Shown in pieces: positions 44,225-56,100 of a stretch of 64,000 nt of DNA. The position numbers and the translations under genes were made by a program. The stretch is from positions 356,151 through 420,150 of the forward strand of contig CAAAJI010000004.1 in the NCBI GenBank assembly GCA_900642245.1. The letters run 5' to 3'. The notes under the pieces were generated by a model, which saw only the letters and a list, made by a program, of their open reading frames with translations, was not told the DNA's origin and did no database searches. How positions within the stretch are numbered: position 1 is the first letter of the stretch; each line of letters starts with the position of its first letter. The DNA comes from Fragilaria radians (Eukaryota > Bacillariophyta > Fragilariophyceae > Fragilariales > Fragilariaceae).

Positions 44225-45253
44225 TCATAACGCCGGTACTTACAACTTAGTTATGACTCTTTAATCTTCTCGCGTAGTGTTTAACAAAGTGATGCGAGAT
44301 TCTAGAATCCAATTGGATTTTGTTTAGTAGCCAATGGAAACAAAATTAAGGTTGACACTTCGTTTTGAAGAGATGAATTTGTCAAGAGAGCTGAATCCAG
44401 AAACACACATCTCTGGAAAGAAAATGTCTATCACTCTGTGAAGTTTATAATTTCCATGGAGGTGTTCCAGGAATGAAAAGAATTCTCTGAACCTGCAAAA
44501 AGTCCAACTGCGTAACAACCAGATTAGCATTCCGTTGGGACTGAAGATTTTTGAAAGTTGGAATGCAATCCCAGAAAGTCTGATGAATGGATGCTCTGGT
44601 CTTGCTAAATTACACTAATTGAGTCAGGTCAAAATAAACATAGTTACACTTCATGCTAGTCTAAAGCCTTGATATTGTGACCTCTTCATCTCATACATTT
44701 TACCTTTCAGCAAGAACTATAGAGGTTGAGATTTCCGGGATATGGAAAAGGATAAAATACATTTTGTTATCCTTTTATCCTATCGTAATGACAATTACTG
44801 TACAACATTGATATTTATTTAGGCTTAATATTTTGTATAGACGTAAAATTACCTATGTTATTGAGATTCATTCGAGTACAAAAAGAGCAAAAATCTAGTT
44901 TCTGATTTAATTTTTGGGCATCACAAGTTTGCAACAGGTACAAGGTAAATTCGAGAATTATAATGATTTTGATTCTATGTATATTTATTTGCGTTTCATA
45001 AGCTTGCCACAAGTTCACGAGGAAACACACCTTAGGTCCGCATCGTCTGTCTATTCATTCATGATGTGATCTTGCATCATTTGCCATAATCCGCGCCAGA
45101 ATCAACAGCAGTTTTCGATGGAAACTCTGACTTTACACTTTAAGGATAGTGCTATATGTTCGAACTCCGTGATGATGGAAAAGCCATTGAGTAACATCCA
45201 TTACATTCTTGGAAGTATTTCACACGGTAGGGAAAACTTTGGCGTGCTTTCTC
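44225..45253. other. Intergenic, no gene seen
   Basis: About 1 kb of AT-rich spacer. Frames at 44324-44530 and 44815-45030 lack support. An upstream ATG frame (45118) is out of frame with PRP38. Confidence 0.45.
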
Positions 45254-46749
45254 ATGTCAAGATCTGCATTATGGCGTCAAGAAGCTGGTGTCAAAGAGCG
45301 TGAGATCCATGCCCAAGAGGTTTTTCGAAATGCAGTCGAAGAGGGGCGGAATGTGCGGACTAAAGGACTTGTGCCTCTTTATGGTCCTGATGACTCATTT
45401 CATATTCATCCCATGTTGTTCTCCTGCATCGTACAGGCACCGTACTTTACAAAATGCTGTAATGAGCTTAAGGATTGGAATGCGATAGTGGATGAAATAT
45501 ATTATGAGGTTAAGCATGTAGAACCATGGGCTGCTGGAGGTAAGTTTCGTTGCAAGAATAAAGCTTATATCTTTTTGATTGTAAGTCTAATGGGAATTGC
45601 CATCCATATCATCTCAAAACAGGTGAGTCGGGATAAGATTCGCTTTCAATTCTTCATTTCAAGTACCATTTGACAGAGTTTACGGCAGGAGAACCACTCG
45701 TAAGCCTAAGCATAGCTCTTGTACTTTTAGCATTTCACATTGAAACTTACAAAGCTTTTTTTATAGGGCATCAATCAAAAACACCATCCTCTGCCTTTTG
45801 CTTGCTCCTAAGATTATTGACTCTTCGATGCTCCGAGCATCAAATGAGGTTACTTTTAAACCATAAGGATTCTCCTTACATTCGGTGCATAGGTTTCTTA
45901 TACTTGCGATACGCCTGTGAACCATCACAACTCTTAAAATGGATCCAGCCTTATTTCTTCGACGATGAAACAGTTCGGGTGCGATTTCACGTCAAAGCTC
46001 CCGAAATTTCAATCGGTGATTTTGTGAGATCTCTATTCCAAGACTTGGATTACTTCGGAACACGATTGCCTCGTTTGCCTCTCGTTGTTGAACGCGATCT
46101 CGAAGCACGATTACGGCAAGCTGACCAAATGGAAGAACGTGCTAAGAAGCATATTTCGAACCCAAGAACCATGGATTATCTGTACACTATTGGTAATCGA
46201 ATTCGTGCCCAATATGAAGACGACGAGAATCCTCTCGCTTGGTATGATGCAGTCATAGATCGAGTCATCACGGCAGATCCTGAAACAGGTGCTTCGTTGT
46301 GTCGGCCAAAATTTGTAGTAACATTTTCAAGTTATGGTAACACTGAAACTGTCACGCTGGGAGATATTGATCTCCCGAGAAGCGAAGGTCGTAACGAATC
46401 AAGAAATGGTACTCGAAACTCGGACAAATATCATGGAACCGAAAATCTTAGTAGAAGTCATTCTCATCGTGGATATAACGTCAATCGCAATGAGAAAAGC
46501 TCCAGTCGTGATCGTAGTAGAAGTCGAGAGCGTGACTATATTGAGGAATCAAAATTTGGCACTAAAAATATTGGTGGAATTGATGGCACTAAACGGGGTA
46601 CAGAGGATTTCAACAGCGGCAGTTTTACTACGCAGGAAAATCGAAATTCATCGCAGAATGAGGCAAGAAAGAGGGTTGAAGAGAAAACACCGGAGGAACG
46701 TGCTGCTATTGCTGAGAAAAGACGAAAACTAATCAGTCGCTATGCTTGA
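45254..46749 (+). CDS. PRP38: Pre-mRNA splicing factor PRP38 family, PRPF38B-like (422 aa)
   Basis: Exons are 45254-45539 and 45767-46749. The 227-bp intron has donor GTAAGT and acceptor TTTTTATAG, and joins HVEPWAAG to GHQSKTPSSAFCLL. PRP38 is a tri-snRNP component needed for spliceosome activation in the nucleus. The domain (about 45-230) shows HIHPMLFSCIVQAPYFTKCCNEL, VDEIYYEVKHVEPW, SAFCLLLRLLTLRCSEHQM, DSPYIRCIGFLYLRY and LPRLPLVVERDLEAR. The C-terminal 140 residues are Arg/Ser-rich (SSSRDRSRSRERD) and end in AAIAEKRRKLISRYA, a usual PRP38 ending. The conserved GQTGMCGGVRG-type loop between EPW and STAFCLL is missing from this model, so a small extra exon inside the intron is possible. 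ATG 45254 is the first in frame. Confidence 0.9.
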
Positions 46750-46919
46750 AACCTAGCGTGGCATTTTAATTATTATAATAAAGTCACGTGGTTTAGTTTA
46801 AAGCTGTTTCACTAGAAGTCAGCGAGTTTTGTCACAGCCACGAGGTGAGATTAGGAGATTTTTTTCACAGAACGCATGCTAGTTTTGAAATCCAGCTAAG
46901 AATGATCAGTAATTGCTAT
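46750..46919. other. Short convergent gap
   Basis: 170 bp between PRP38 and the glycosyltransferase, holding both 3' ends. Confidence 0.4.
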
Positions 46920-48380
46920 TCAATTTGCTATTTTTTTCTTTTTTGAAATTTCATTCTGTATTGTTGCTATCAAAATCTGTAGTTCAGATTCTTCGTCCAT
47001 GATGCTCATCGGGAACCAGTGAACGTTAAGATATGCAGCATTATTCAAAAGATCCCAATCCATCATCATGGGGCGTACTCTTGTTTCCTTCGATTGCAAT
47101 TCCTTGCTTACGTTGTAGATCCATTCATCTTTGTCGTTGAAGAATATAATTAAGGATGATCCACGAGGAAGAAATGTAGCAAACACAGAGTTGCCACCCA
47201 TAACGGTGATGAAAACAGAGGCTTGAGATACTGTTGATATTTGGTCCTTGAGAGAAAGCGATGCTAGGACCACAGGTTGTATGATAACTTCTTGATTTCC
47301 CAATTCGTCTTCCAGTTTTGTCCTTTGCTTCTTAAATTCCTGACGTCTAGACGGATAATTGGAAGAATTCATGGATACAACAATTCGAAACAATTCTCGT
47401 TTGTTATGGTTTTCCGTAACCCCAATATTACGTAGCATAAATTTTCGGAATCGAAAAAGTTCTGGTCCTCGACCAATATTGCGTACATTCTGATAGTCTG
47501 TAATAAGATTTCCATGTTTACCTCGACCATGGTCATGTAGCATTCCAGTTCCTGCTACAGAATAAGGAAAACACACCGAATCAGATAAGTCAGGGTTCAA
47601 TAACAAACTTAGATTGCTCATAGCAGCACTGTTTTCAATCCATACTGCAGAATACCCTAGAAGGGGCAGAAATTTGTTTATTCGGGAAAAGCATCCATTT
47701 ATCGAATCCTTGATCTGCGTACAATGTCGATTATGGTCGATGATAAATGGAATCTTGGAATTTTCCAGTCCAAACATCGATAGAAGAGTAAATATAGGGA
47801 GAAAATAGTCCCAGATTAAGTGTCCAGGATTTAAGACATTTACATTAAGAGACCGTAATGGAATAAATATGATATTAGAAGGGAATTCATAGTATCCGTT
47901 GTGAGGAAATGGTTTCAACGTTGGAAACCACGACGGTCCTGCAAAGTGAGTGTCAAAGAAAGTGTGTTGTAACACCTTATATGCCACTCCTGAGTTTTGG
48001 ACTGTTGTAGAACTAAATCCATATTTGTTCCTTCTCATTGATAATGCTTCTTCCAATTTCATTTGTTCCGGTGTGGAGGCCAAAAAGAATTGTTGATCGG
48101 TAATGTTGAAACATAAATTCCTGAATTCACAGGATCTGTAATACCATGCATCATGACGAAAATTGTCACCAACACAGTGAACAGTTGAATGAACACTTTT
48201 TTGTGGAATGAAAGTAAGATGAATGCCATAAAATTCAAGGACATTGTCAATAGTAGAGCTTTCCTGATGAGAGTTCGATACTGGAATGCTTCGAAAGGAT
48301 GTTTGTAGAGTCCAACAGAAAAATGGTATTATTGACACAATTAGTAAGGCTCTAACTTTCACAGAATGTTGAATCCTCAT
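46920..48380 (-). CDS. GT61-like glycosyltransferase, type II membrane protein (486 aa)
   Basis: A short cytoplasmic start and one membrane anchor at about residues 9-25 (VRALLIVSIIPFFCWTL) imply a Golgi or ER type II enzyme. The body resembles the GT61/DUF563 group, whose plant and animal members add xylose, arabinose or GlcNAc. Family-like features are LNPGHLIWDYFLPIFTLL in the middle (an N-x-[GA]-H-x2-x-D position), RIVVSMNSSNYPSRRQ, then DQISTVSQASVFITVMGGNSVFATFLPRGSSLIIF, which parallels the conserved MIGVHGAGLTN...LPPG segment with His-Gly changed to Gly-Gly. Several Cys in the N-terminal part suggest disulphides. Substrate unknown. Transcribed away from the trithorax gene across a 233-bp shared promoter. 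Confidence 0.75.
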   Translation of the reverse strand: MRIQHSVKVRALLIVSIIPFFCWTLQTSFRSIPVSNSHQESSTIDNVLEFYGIHLTFIPQKSVHSTVHCVGDNFRHDAWYYRSCEFRNLCFNITDQQFFLASTPEQMKLEEALSMRRNKYGFSSTTVQNSGVAYKVLQHTFFDTHFAGPSWFPTLKPFPHNGYYEFPSNIIFIPLRSLNVNVLNPGHLIWDYFLPIFTLLSMFGLENSKIPFIIDHNRHCTQIKDSINGCFSRINKFLPLLGYSAVWIENSAAMSNLSLLLNPDLSDSVCFPYSVAGTGMLHDHGRGKHGNLITDYQNVRNIGRGPELFRFRKFMLRNIGVTENHNKRELFRIVVSMNSSNYPSRRQEFKKQRTKLEDELGNQEVIIQPVVLASLSLKDQISTVSQASVFITVMGGNSVFATFLPRGSSLIIFFNDKDEWIYNVSKELQSKETRVRPMMMDWDLLNNAAYLNVHWFPMSIMDEESELQILIATIQNEISKKKKIAN

Positions 48381-48613
48381 GAATTTTTGAAGTCAATGAG
48401 AGAAGACTTGAAAGGTTGACGAATACACTTAGAACATGAGGGCTAGAATGAAGGGAACAAATCGAGTGTTTGGTTGTTTTTCCAAAACAACAATGGGATT
48501 CAAGTTATGACGAGTACTACTAGTAACTCAATGTTACTAATGACGAGTCCTACTAGTAATTGACATTGTTTCACCGTGAAGTCAAAAAAATATTAATTTC
48601 CGACTCAAGAACA
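48381..48613. promoter_or_regulatory. Shared divergent promoter of GT61 and trithorax genes
   Basis: 233 bp separate the two ATGs. It includes an imperfect direct repeat with TACTAGTAA cores at 48507-48530 and 48540-48565. Confidence 0.5.
48507..48565. repeat. Imperfect tandem repeat, 33-bp period
   Basis: ATGACGAGTACTACTAGTAA at 48507 recurs as ATGACGAGTCCTACTAGTAA at 48540, one base different over 20. Both end close to the trithorax start at 48614. Confidence 0.8.
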
Positions 48614-51600
48614 ATGGATACAGAGCTCTCTCCTGAGGAAGTCACAAAGGCATTACAAGAAGCCGAAGCCAAAGGATTACCACCAGGATGGACGGTGAAA
48701 TTAGATGTAAGTTATAATTTCTTGTCGGTTTCGTCTAGTTTTATTTTGCCTTCAAAACTCATTTAGTTCATTTAGAAACGACGTCGTCGCAAATGGATTG
48801 CTCCAAATGGGAAATCATGTGATTCCATACCTAAAGCTATTGCAATATCTGTCGAGATTGGATTATTACCACCTGATACTATAATACCTGTTTCGAACAA
48901 GAAGCGTCAAGCTGGTGAAGAACACTCCGACACGCCAGTTGCTAAGAAACAGACTAAAACACCAAGCAAATCTCCCGTCGTAGTGAACTCTTCTTCTTCA
49001 TTTGTGCTATCAACCCCTAAGTCAAATGACTATGTAAAGGATGTGGTGAAACAATCATCGTCTCAAAAAGTGGAAATCATAACGCCAATAGACGATGTCG
49101 AATCTGACCCAGAAGACTCTCTGCGGCCTACATCATCGACGGTACATTACGATCCCACCATGGGAAAATTGGTAGGTTGGCGAATACGAATTTGGGATAC
49201 CAAAGCTTGGCGAGATGGACGGATTATACTCTATGATTCCTACACAAACAAACATAAAGTCCGTATGAAAGACAAAATGCAGGGTTTAGACACGGAGTTA
49301 TGTATTTGGTTACGATTGATTCATGAGGTAAGTTTTTCAACCTCGTTCACATGTTTAAATAAACAGCTTATTAAACTACCCCTCCGTAGACTGTTCAGTA
49401 TGCTGTTCGACTGGTTTGGGCACATGTCAAAGGATTTGCATGGTGGCCTGCTATGGTTATGGATGGCGATGCCTTGGACGGAGTGTCACAGAAGAAGGGA
49501 CAAGTTCTTGTTAACTTCTTTGTCACAAATGAGGTATCATCCTTAAAGGATAGTCTGGAGTCCATTCGTCCATTTAATGGAGGTAAGGTTGATGACGTCA
49601 TTTCCAAGCATAAGAAAAAACGAAATGATAATGCAATTAAAACCGCGCGAGAAGAGGCAAGCATGATCATTATGAGTAGAAACCAGGCTTTTCGTTACTA
49701 TGCTACGAAAGCATTTGAGGTTGTCAACCATCGTTGCAACTTTATGTTGGGAAGAAGGGTTGAATTGCATAGGCCCGATGTTCATTATCCCTATGGGGAC
49801 ACAGTGGTCGGGACAATTAGGCAGTTCAATTGTGCAACTAAAAAATGTTTACTATCCTTTGAGCCATCCATTAAGACAAAAGTCAAGTATCCCTCGACAT
49901 GGATGAACCTCAAAGAATGTAATTCCTTGAAAATATTGGATAAAAGGAAATCCGAAGGTCCATCTGACTATGATTTGATACCGTTTCTTTACTGGTTTAA
50001 ATCTGAGGATCTACAAGACGACACAAATCAAATAGATGAGCAGTCTTTTTCAATTACGTTAAAAGGGCATTGTAATGCTTGTGTGGATACTTTGTCTCCT
50101 GGACAGACTACCATTTCATGTTCGAAATGTACCGCCACATTTCATTTGGGATGTGTAGAGCCAGATAATCTGCCTTCGAAGAACTCGAATCAGTGGACGT
50201 GTTCCAGATGTATCACTTGCAGTGGATGTTGGCAGCATGATATTGCTTTTGGTTGCCATTCATATACATTCTCGAACTCAAAGACTTATTCACTTGACTC
50301 CAATGGTTTATATCTCTGTGCACATTGTACCCATTTGTATGATAAGAAGCAATTTTGCCCCAATTGCTACCACTCCTGGGATGACCACAGATATCAACGA
50401 GTTCATAGCCGAGTCTATACTTCTCCATTCATGAAGAATGGCAATAGTCGTGGTGGTCGAAAGCGCAAAAATTCGGATGATGACGTAGAAGAGATAGAAA
50501 TGGAACCATCTATTCCAATTGAGGCCGATTGGTATCATCCTGACACCTTCGTATGGGGTTACACTGCAGGTAATATGTTGGGATGTGACAGCTGTGGATT
50601 ATGGGTACATGCGGGTTGTTCTGGGTTGTCTCGAGAGGACTATGATCGCACATCGTCTGGAAAACATCCTATATATAGCAATGAGTTCCTTTGCCGATCC
50701 TGTTGCAAAAAGCGTTGCTATGACCTAATTGATGCGCTCAAGAATGAAGATAAATTGCAAATGTTTGCACTTCCTGTGACAGAAGATGTCGCCCCAATGT
50801 ATCTTGACATTATCAAAAAGCCGATGGATTTGCAAACCATGTCCAAGAAAGTTCATGAAGGAAGCTACAAAAACTACGCATGGCTTAGAGAAGATTTTGA
50901 GCTTATGGTGCTAAACGCTTTAACCTTCAATAGCTTTCATTCTAAATTCTGGAGCGAAGCTAAGCGATATTACTCTCAAGCGATTGAAAAGATATTTAAT
51001 GGGTTAGGAAGAGGTGCTCCTCCAGGAATGTACAAAGGATTAGTAGATGAATGCTTTCGCCTAGCCGAAAAGGAACGAAAAATGGAGGAGCAAAGAGTTC
51101 AGCAAGATGAAACAACCGAAAAAAAGGATCTCGTGGCAGGAGCTCGAGTTACTTCGATAACTCTCCCCCCATTGAAAAATCCTAGTGATTTGTCCTCATG
51201 TATTCCATTCACAGAAATCAAGCTGAAGCATGTAGATGCGCATTATTTCTCGTGGATGGACACTTGCTTCACGTGCGGCAGTAGTGGCGCCTCCGATACC
51301 ATGCTCTTCTGCGTTGACTGCGGCGAAGCCTTCCATCCTTTTTGTGTCAACGCCCCTATTCATAGTATGGATAAATCAGGCGTTTCTGGATGGCGATGTC
51401 CGAACTGTAAAATCTGCGAAATCTCATGTGAAGTTCCACACGATGAACTCAAAATGTTGTATTGTGAAATGTGCGATAGAGCTTTCACTCTAGATTTGCT
51501 TGATCCTCCATTGAAAGCCGCACCTGAAGGATTGTGGATTTGTGGACAGTGTGTCAATTGTGCCGTATGCAAAAACAACTCAGAGAAGAAGGGAGCCAGT

Positions 51601-54366
51601 ATTAAATATTGGTCTCGAGATCCACTCAAGTGCTACAGATGTGGTGGGTGTAAAGGTCTAGTTGAAGAGCATACAAAAAAAATGCACTGTAGCGTGTGTG
51701 ATGGTATATGCAGAAAACATGACGACGATATATTGTTATGCTCAAAATGCAAACTCTTTACACACATCGATTGTGATGCTGCTGCTTCCAAAGCAACGTC
51801 AGATGATATTCCTGAAGTGCAAGTTAAATTTGAAAATTACGAATGCTTAAGGTGCAGAGGACATCGTAAACCCGACATCGAATGCGGGATCAACCTTAGA
51901 AAACAGTTACAAAATCAAGCGTTAAGTGCAATAACATCAGGACTCCTAACTTTTGAGTCCGATGATGGCATGAAACCAGAAGAGCTTCATGCACAGCTGT
52001 GCAATGAAATCGACTGGAAGATAAGAGAAATGTGGCAAGACGAATATTTGAGTGTGATAGAGGATGGCTTTACGATGATTACGGCTATAAAGCGTCGAAA
52101 TCTCGACCCTCGAGTCATGATTAGAAATAGCCTTGCCGGGTTGACAGAATTACCTACATGGATGAGTCAACGCGCTGCTAGATTTCTATTGCTCGCTAGC
52201 AAGGGGGTTTGGGAAATGAAGAAAGTTGAAGAGAAAAGAATATATTTCATTCAGGTTCTTGCAAGGATGGCTGCTGCGTACCTTAGAGTAAACTGCCGAG
52301 CATTTCAGTTACAAGAAAGCATTGAAGTTAGGTCTCACTCAAGAATGTTGTTGCTACTCAATGAGCCCAATAATTGTGGAATGGTTCACATTCCAACGGA
52401 CCCCTTGAGAGTTGATGCCGTTCCAATTCCTCAGTTCGAATCTGATTCTGAAATCAAAACCGAAACGACGCACAGTTTAGAAGATGGAACACTCTCCAAG
52501 CTTCTTAAAAAGTCCACAGCTGATGTTGTTGATTACATTATAGCAGAACCCGTTTGCGGTTGGAATGAATACCTGGATCCTGTTGATAATCAGTATGAAT
52601 GGAAAGATCCTCGTGTTTGTTGTCTATGTCGTACTTGTGGCGACGATGATGGAGATAATGAACGTCAAGTGATAGATGGGAAGATGATTGCGAGATGTGG
52701 CCGCTTGCTCCCAATGAAAGATGGCTTTTGGGTTCATGCCTCTTGTGCCCTTTGGAGCTCTGAAGTATATGAGGCACCAAAGAATAATCTTGTCCATGCA
52801 GTGGAAAAGGCTCGATCAAGAGGTTCTCAGTTAAAGTGTTTCGGTTGTGGTCGTCCAGGTGCAACTGTGGGATGTTGCAAACCGAACTGCTCACGAAATT
52901 ATCATTTTCCATGCGCAAAAGCATGTGGAGCTGTGTTTACAACAGAGCAACAAATGTTTTGCGAAGCACATAGAAGTAGTGCTGTAGACGAGCTTCCTAC
53001 AGAAAGTGTTGAACACATGAAGTCGCTTTTAGTTGCTGACGATAGAAAGGAAACGATCGATATTGAAAATAAGTCCTGTTTTCGTGTCGGTGGATTGACG
53101 ATTCATTCTCTTGGAGAAATTGAGCAAGAGAATGATGGATTCCATTCGGAAAAATATATAACTCCTCCAGGATTCTTGGCGACAAGAATTTTTTGGTCTT
53201 TTCAAGTACCTCGAAAACGTACTGTTTATGTCCTTCGCATAGAGAAGGACAAGAATAGTCTACCAGTGTTCTCAATTGTTCCGGGGGATAATCCCAGCTC
53301 TGCGATTAGAGAAAGAAATGCTCAGGATGCCTACAACAAGTTGATTCAGCTATATATGCAAACTAATCGAGACTATTTTTCAGCGGGGAAAGTATATTCG
53401 AGATTACCAGCCAAGCGCAAAAATTACAAAAAGGCTTTTGGATTGAATGGGCCACAATTCTTTGGATTTGGCTTGAATTCAGTCCGCCGAGCGTTAGAAT
53501 TATCTCCAGGTATTGAGGCGGTTGTGGCGCCCTTATCAGGAGGATCGCCTTCATATCGCTTCGCCTACTATCAGCCAGATTTGCAGTCCATTATGGACCT
53601 TCAGCGTAATAGGGCTGCTGTTGCTGCTGAGAATGCTCTAGAAAACGCCAGCGGTTGTGCTAGAGCTGAAGGTATGAAAGCCGTTGCTCAATCTGGAGGA
53701 AGTGGACGTATCACCAGAGCATTAGTACGAAGTGCTGAGCAAGAGGATGTCTGCGTTGATGCGGTCGCGACTGGACGGTCTGCAGTTGATGGAGATGAGA
53801 AAAAAGCAAAAGCCGATCGAGATTCTAATGTACAGAAGTATAAGAATATGAAGTCAGTCCAACTAGATGAGAGATTGGCAGCGCGTCGTTCACACATTCA
53901 TGGGTGGGGCTTATTCTGCAAGATCGACCTGCCAAAGGATTCAATGATTGTTGAGTACATGGGCGAAGTGGTTCATCAGAGTATTGCTGATAAGCGAGAA
54001 AAAGGATATGAGCAATCTGGAATTGGGAGCTGCTACATGTTTCGTTTGGATCTTCAGCGTATTGTTGATGCTACCACAATTGGATGCATGGTAAGTTGAA
54101 GTGGCGGCATCAAATAGAGGCATTAATCACCTTCCTAATCTTGTTCATCAATTTAGGCCCGTTTTATGAATCACTGTTGTCGGCCTAATGCGTATGCGAA
54201 GGTGATATCTGTTGACACCCAAGGTTTTGAAAAAAAAATTGTTATTTTTGCGAATCGAGATATTTCAGCCGGTGAAGAAATAACTTATGATTACAAATTC
54301 CCTGTTGAAGATGGATCACTCCGCTGTACATGTGGGGCACCCAATTGTATTGGAAGAATGAACTAG
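48614..54366 (+). CDS. Trithorax/MLL-type histone H3K4 methyltransferase (1851 aa, four exons)
   Basis: Exons are 48614-48706, 48776-49327, 49390-54090 and 54157-54366. Donors are GTAAGT throughout, acceptors end in TAG, introns are 62-69 bp and all phase 0. Domains in order: an MBD-like start (LPPGWTVKLDKRRRRKW, about 21-60); PWWP (VWAHVKGFAWWPAMV, about 224-240); PHD at about 442-490; a His/Cys-rich stretch; bromodomain about 653-752 (KKPMDLQTM, NALTFN); a PHD cluster at about 838-1035; extended PHD about 1288-1410 (CCLCRTCG ... HFPCAKACGAVF); FYRN about 1446-1502; FYRC about 1525-1600; SET about 1711-1846 with HGWGLF, GSCYMFRLD, NHCCRPN and YDYKFP, then post-SET CTCGAPNC. Catalytic Tyr and NHxC-x-PN are present, so it should be active. 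It would deposit active-promoter methylation. The last 66-bp intron splits SET after IGCM. Confidence 0.95.
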
Positions 54367-56100
54367 AATGCATGATTTCGAAGAATAGCGAAAGATGCAA
54401 AGGATTTCGTCATGATTGTAGACTAGTTTGGCTGCAGCCTTCCATACAAAGTTTATAAATCATGGATTAGATGTATAGAATTATCTGAGAGGGTTAATTT
54501 GAACTTGGTTGTTAAATGCTCACTCCCATGCTGGATGGAAATCTGATACTTCAAACTTTTCGAACTTCCTCTTATTTTTCTAGCATTATTCCATTTTTTG
54601 TCAGTCCTGAAAAAAATGTGCACGTAAAAATTGTTGATGCTGTCAATTGCCAGGTTGCTCATTTTTTTCTTTTAATAAGTTCTACCAAATGTTAGAGACT
54701 TTACTCTTGCCTAAGCTCTGGATTCGATGTTGGGATGTATTTACATGAAAATAAATGTAGATGGCGTAAGTCTGGGAGCAATTGTCTTAGCATAGGGGGA
54801 AAAATTCAAGGACTAGTGTCTGCCGATGCAGAGCAAATTTTTCCCAACAAATAGCAAGATTGTTGTTGTTTTTGTTGTGCTAACATTGCAGATATCATTC
54901 GTTGTTGGTATCAGCATGTTCTAGCAACAATGGACGTCTCAGAAGGTTGGTAGGCACGAAATGGCATCTCTTGAATGAATCTCTTTCTAGTTTAATTGGA
55001 TGTGTTAGCAATAATCTAAAGGTGTTTTCTTCTAGTATTGCGATTATAGAAAAAGATCATCCTTGTAACCATAATCATCTTGTCCTTTGGTTTGGGAAAG
55101 GGACAGAACCCATTGCATTACTTCCTCCTACGGGAGGATCCTCCTTCTCATTTAATTTTTAGGCAATGTAAACTTAAGCAACGGATGCTGGGGACATGAT
55201 TAATCGGAGTTATTCAAGCGTTAAATGGATCATGGGATGTAGGATATAAAACATTGATTCCTTTCAATAAAAATAAGAGATTAATGGCTTATTTATTGCA
55301 TTACTTACTTTTCTCTTTTGACCATCGTTACTTATAAAATATGTTAATCTCAATATTTGAGACATGGCATTTTGTTAAAACCTCTTCACTAGCTCTAAAG
55401 GTCTCATTTCCCTTTTCTTCACTCTTAGGAATTTTGGAGGGTCAAGGCCATGAAACCCTTGATTTAAATCAATAAATGTAAAGATTCTTTTGGAAATAAG
55501 TCACTATATAAATAAAATCATATCATCTTTTTCTCCTTTTGTCCAGCAAAGCTGAGTACTTCCCCTTTTACTTGCATTCTACTATGCATATTCTTTGCAT
55601 TCTTAATGAAGCCTAGGTGCAACGCTGTCATGGATACAATTACTTTTAGTCATATCATGGTCGTACGTATGTTGCATTGAAATGAAGTTGTGGCATCATC
55701 TTTGCTAATCATCTGACTTCATTGTCTTGCTAACAAATTATTTTTATCTCAATTATGGCAGACTACGAGCGGCGTGTTCATACTCCTCACATTCAAAATC
55801 CAGAAGTGTAGATGACCAAGGAAGATAAGCATCGTCAACTACTTTCTTTTTCATTTCCTGTATTGATCGAATCTACGTCCAAAAGGCTTTGGTATCAGTC
55901 TAAGTGGCCTGAATGTCTATCCTTTGCTTAAATTTAAAAAAATTACCTGCATTGACATGTATTTAAGTGATGCTGTCTAGTGCAGTACCGTAGCAGATAC
56001 CAAAGAAAAGGGAATCTAGAATGTTGACGACGCCAAGGGATTATGCTGTAGACCAAGAAAAATTTGACATTTTCTTTAATATCTTTTGCCTAGACACAAA
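54367..56100. other. Intergenic, 1.7 kb
   Basis: Contains a block at about 54920-55055 resembling 25295-25430, and the 86-codon frame 54902-55162 (MLVSACSSNNGRLRRLVGT), which may be part of an unknown repeat element. Otherwise nothing recognised. Confidence 0.4.
54920..55055 (+). repeat. Copy of an unclassified dispersed repeat
   Basis: Aligns by eye with 25295-25430: AGCAACAATGGACG versus AGCAACACTGGACG, TCTCTTGAATGAATCTC versus TCTCTTGAATTAATCTC, and a shared TTCTTCTAGTATTG / TATCTTCTAGGATTG. It looks like an old interspersed element, type unknown. Confidence 0.55.

Noticed and set aside
7343..54366. HUS1, ZSWIM7, YEATS and trithorax as one genome-maintenance cluster
   Set aside because: They are separated by unrelated genes and long spacers; co-location is probably chance.
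54902..55162. 86-codon frame as a gene
   Set aside because: It coincides with a dispersed repeat also found at 25.3 kb, with no domain or splice support.
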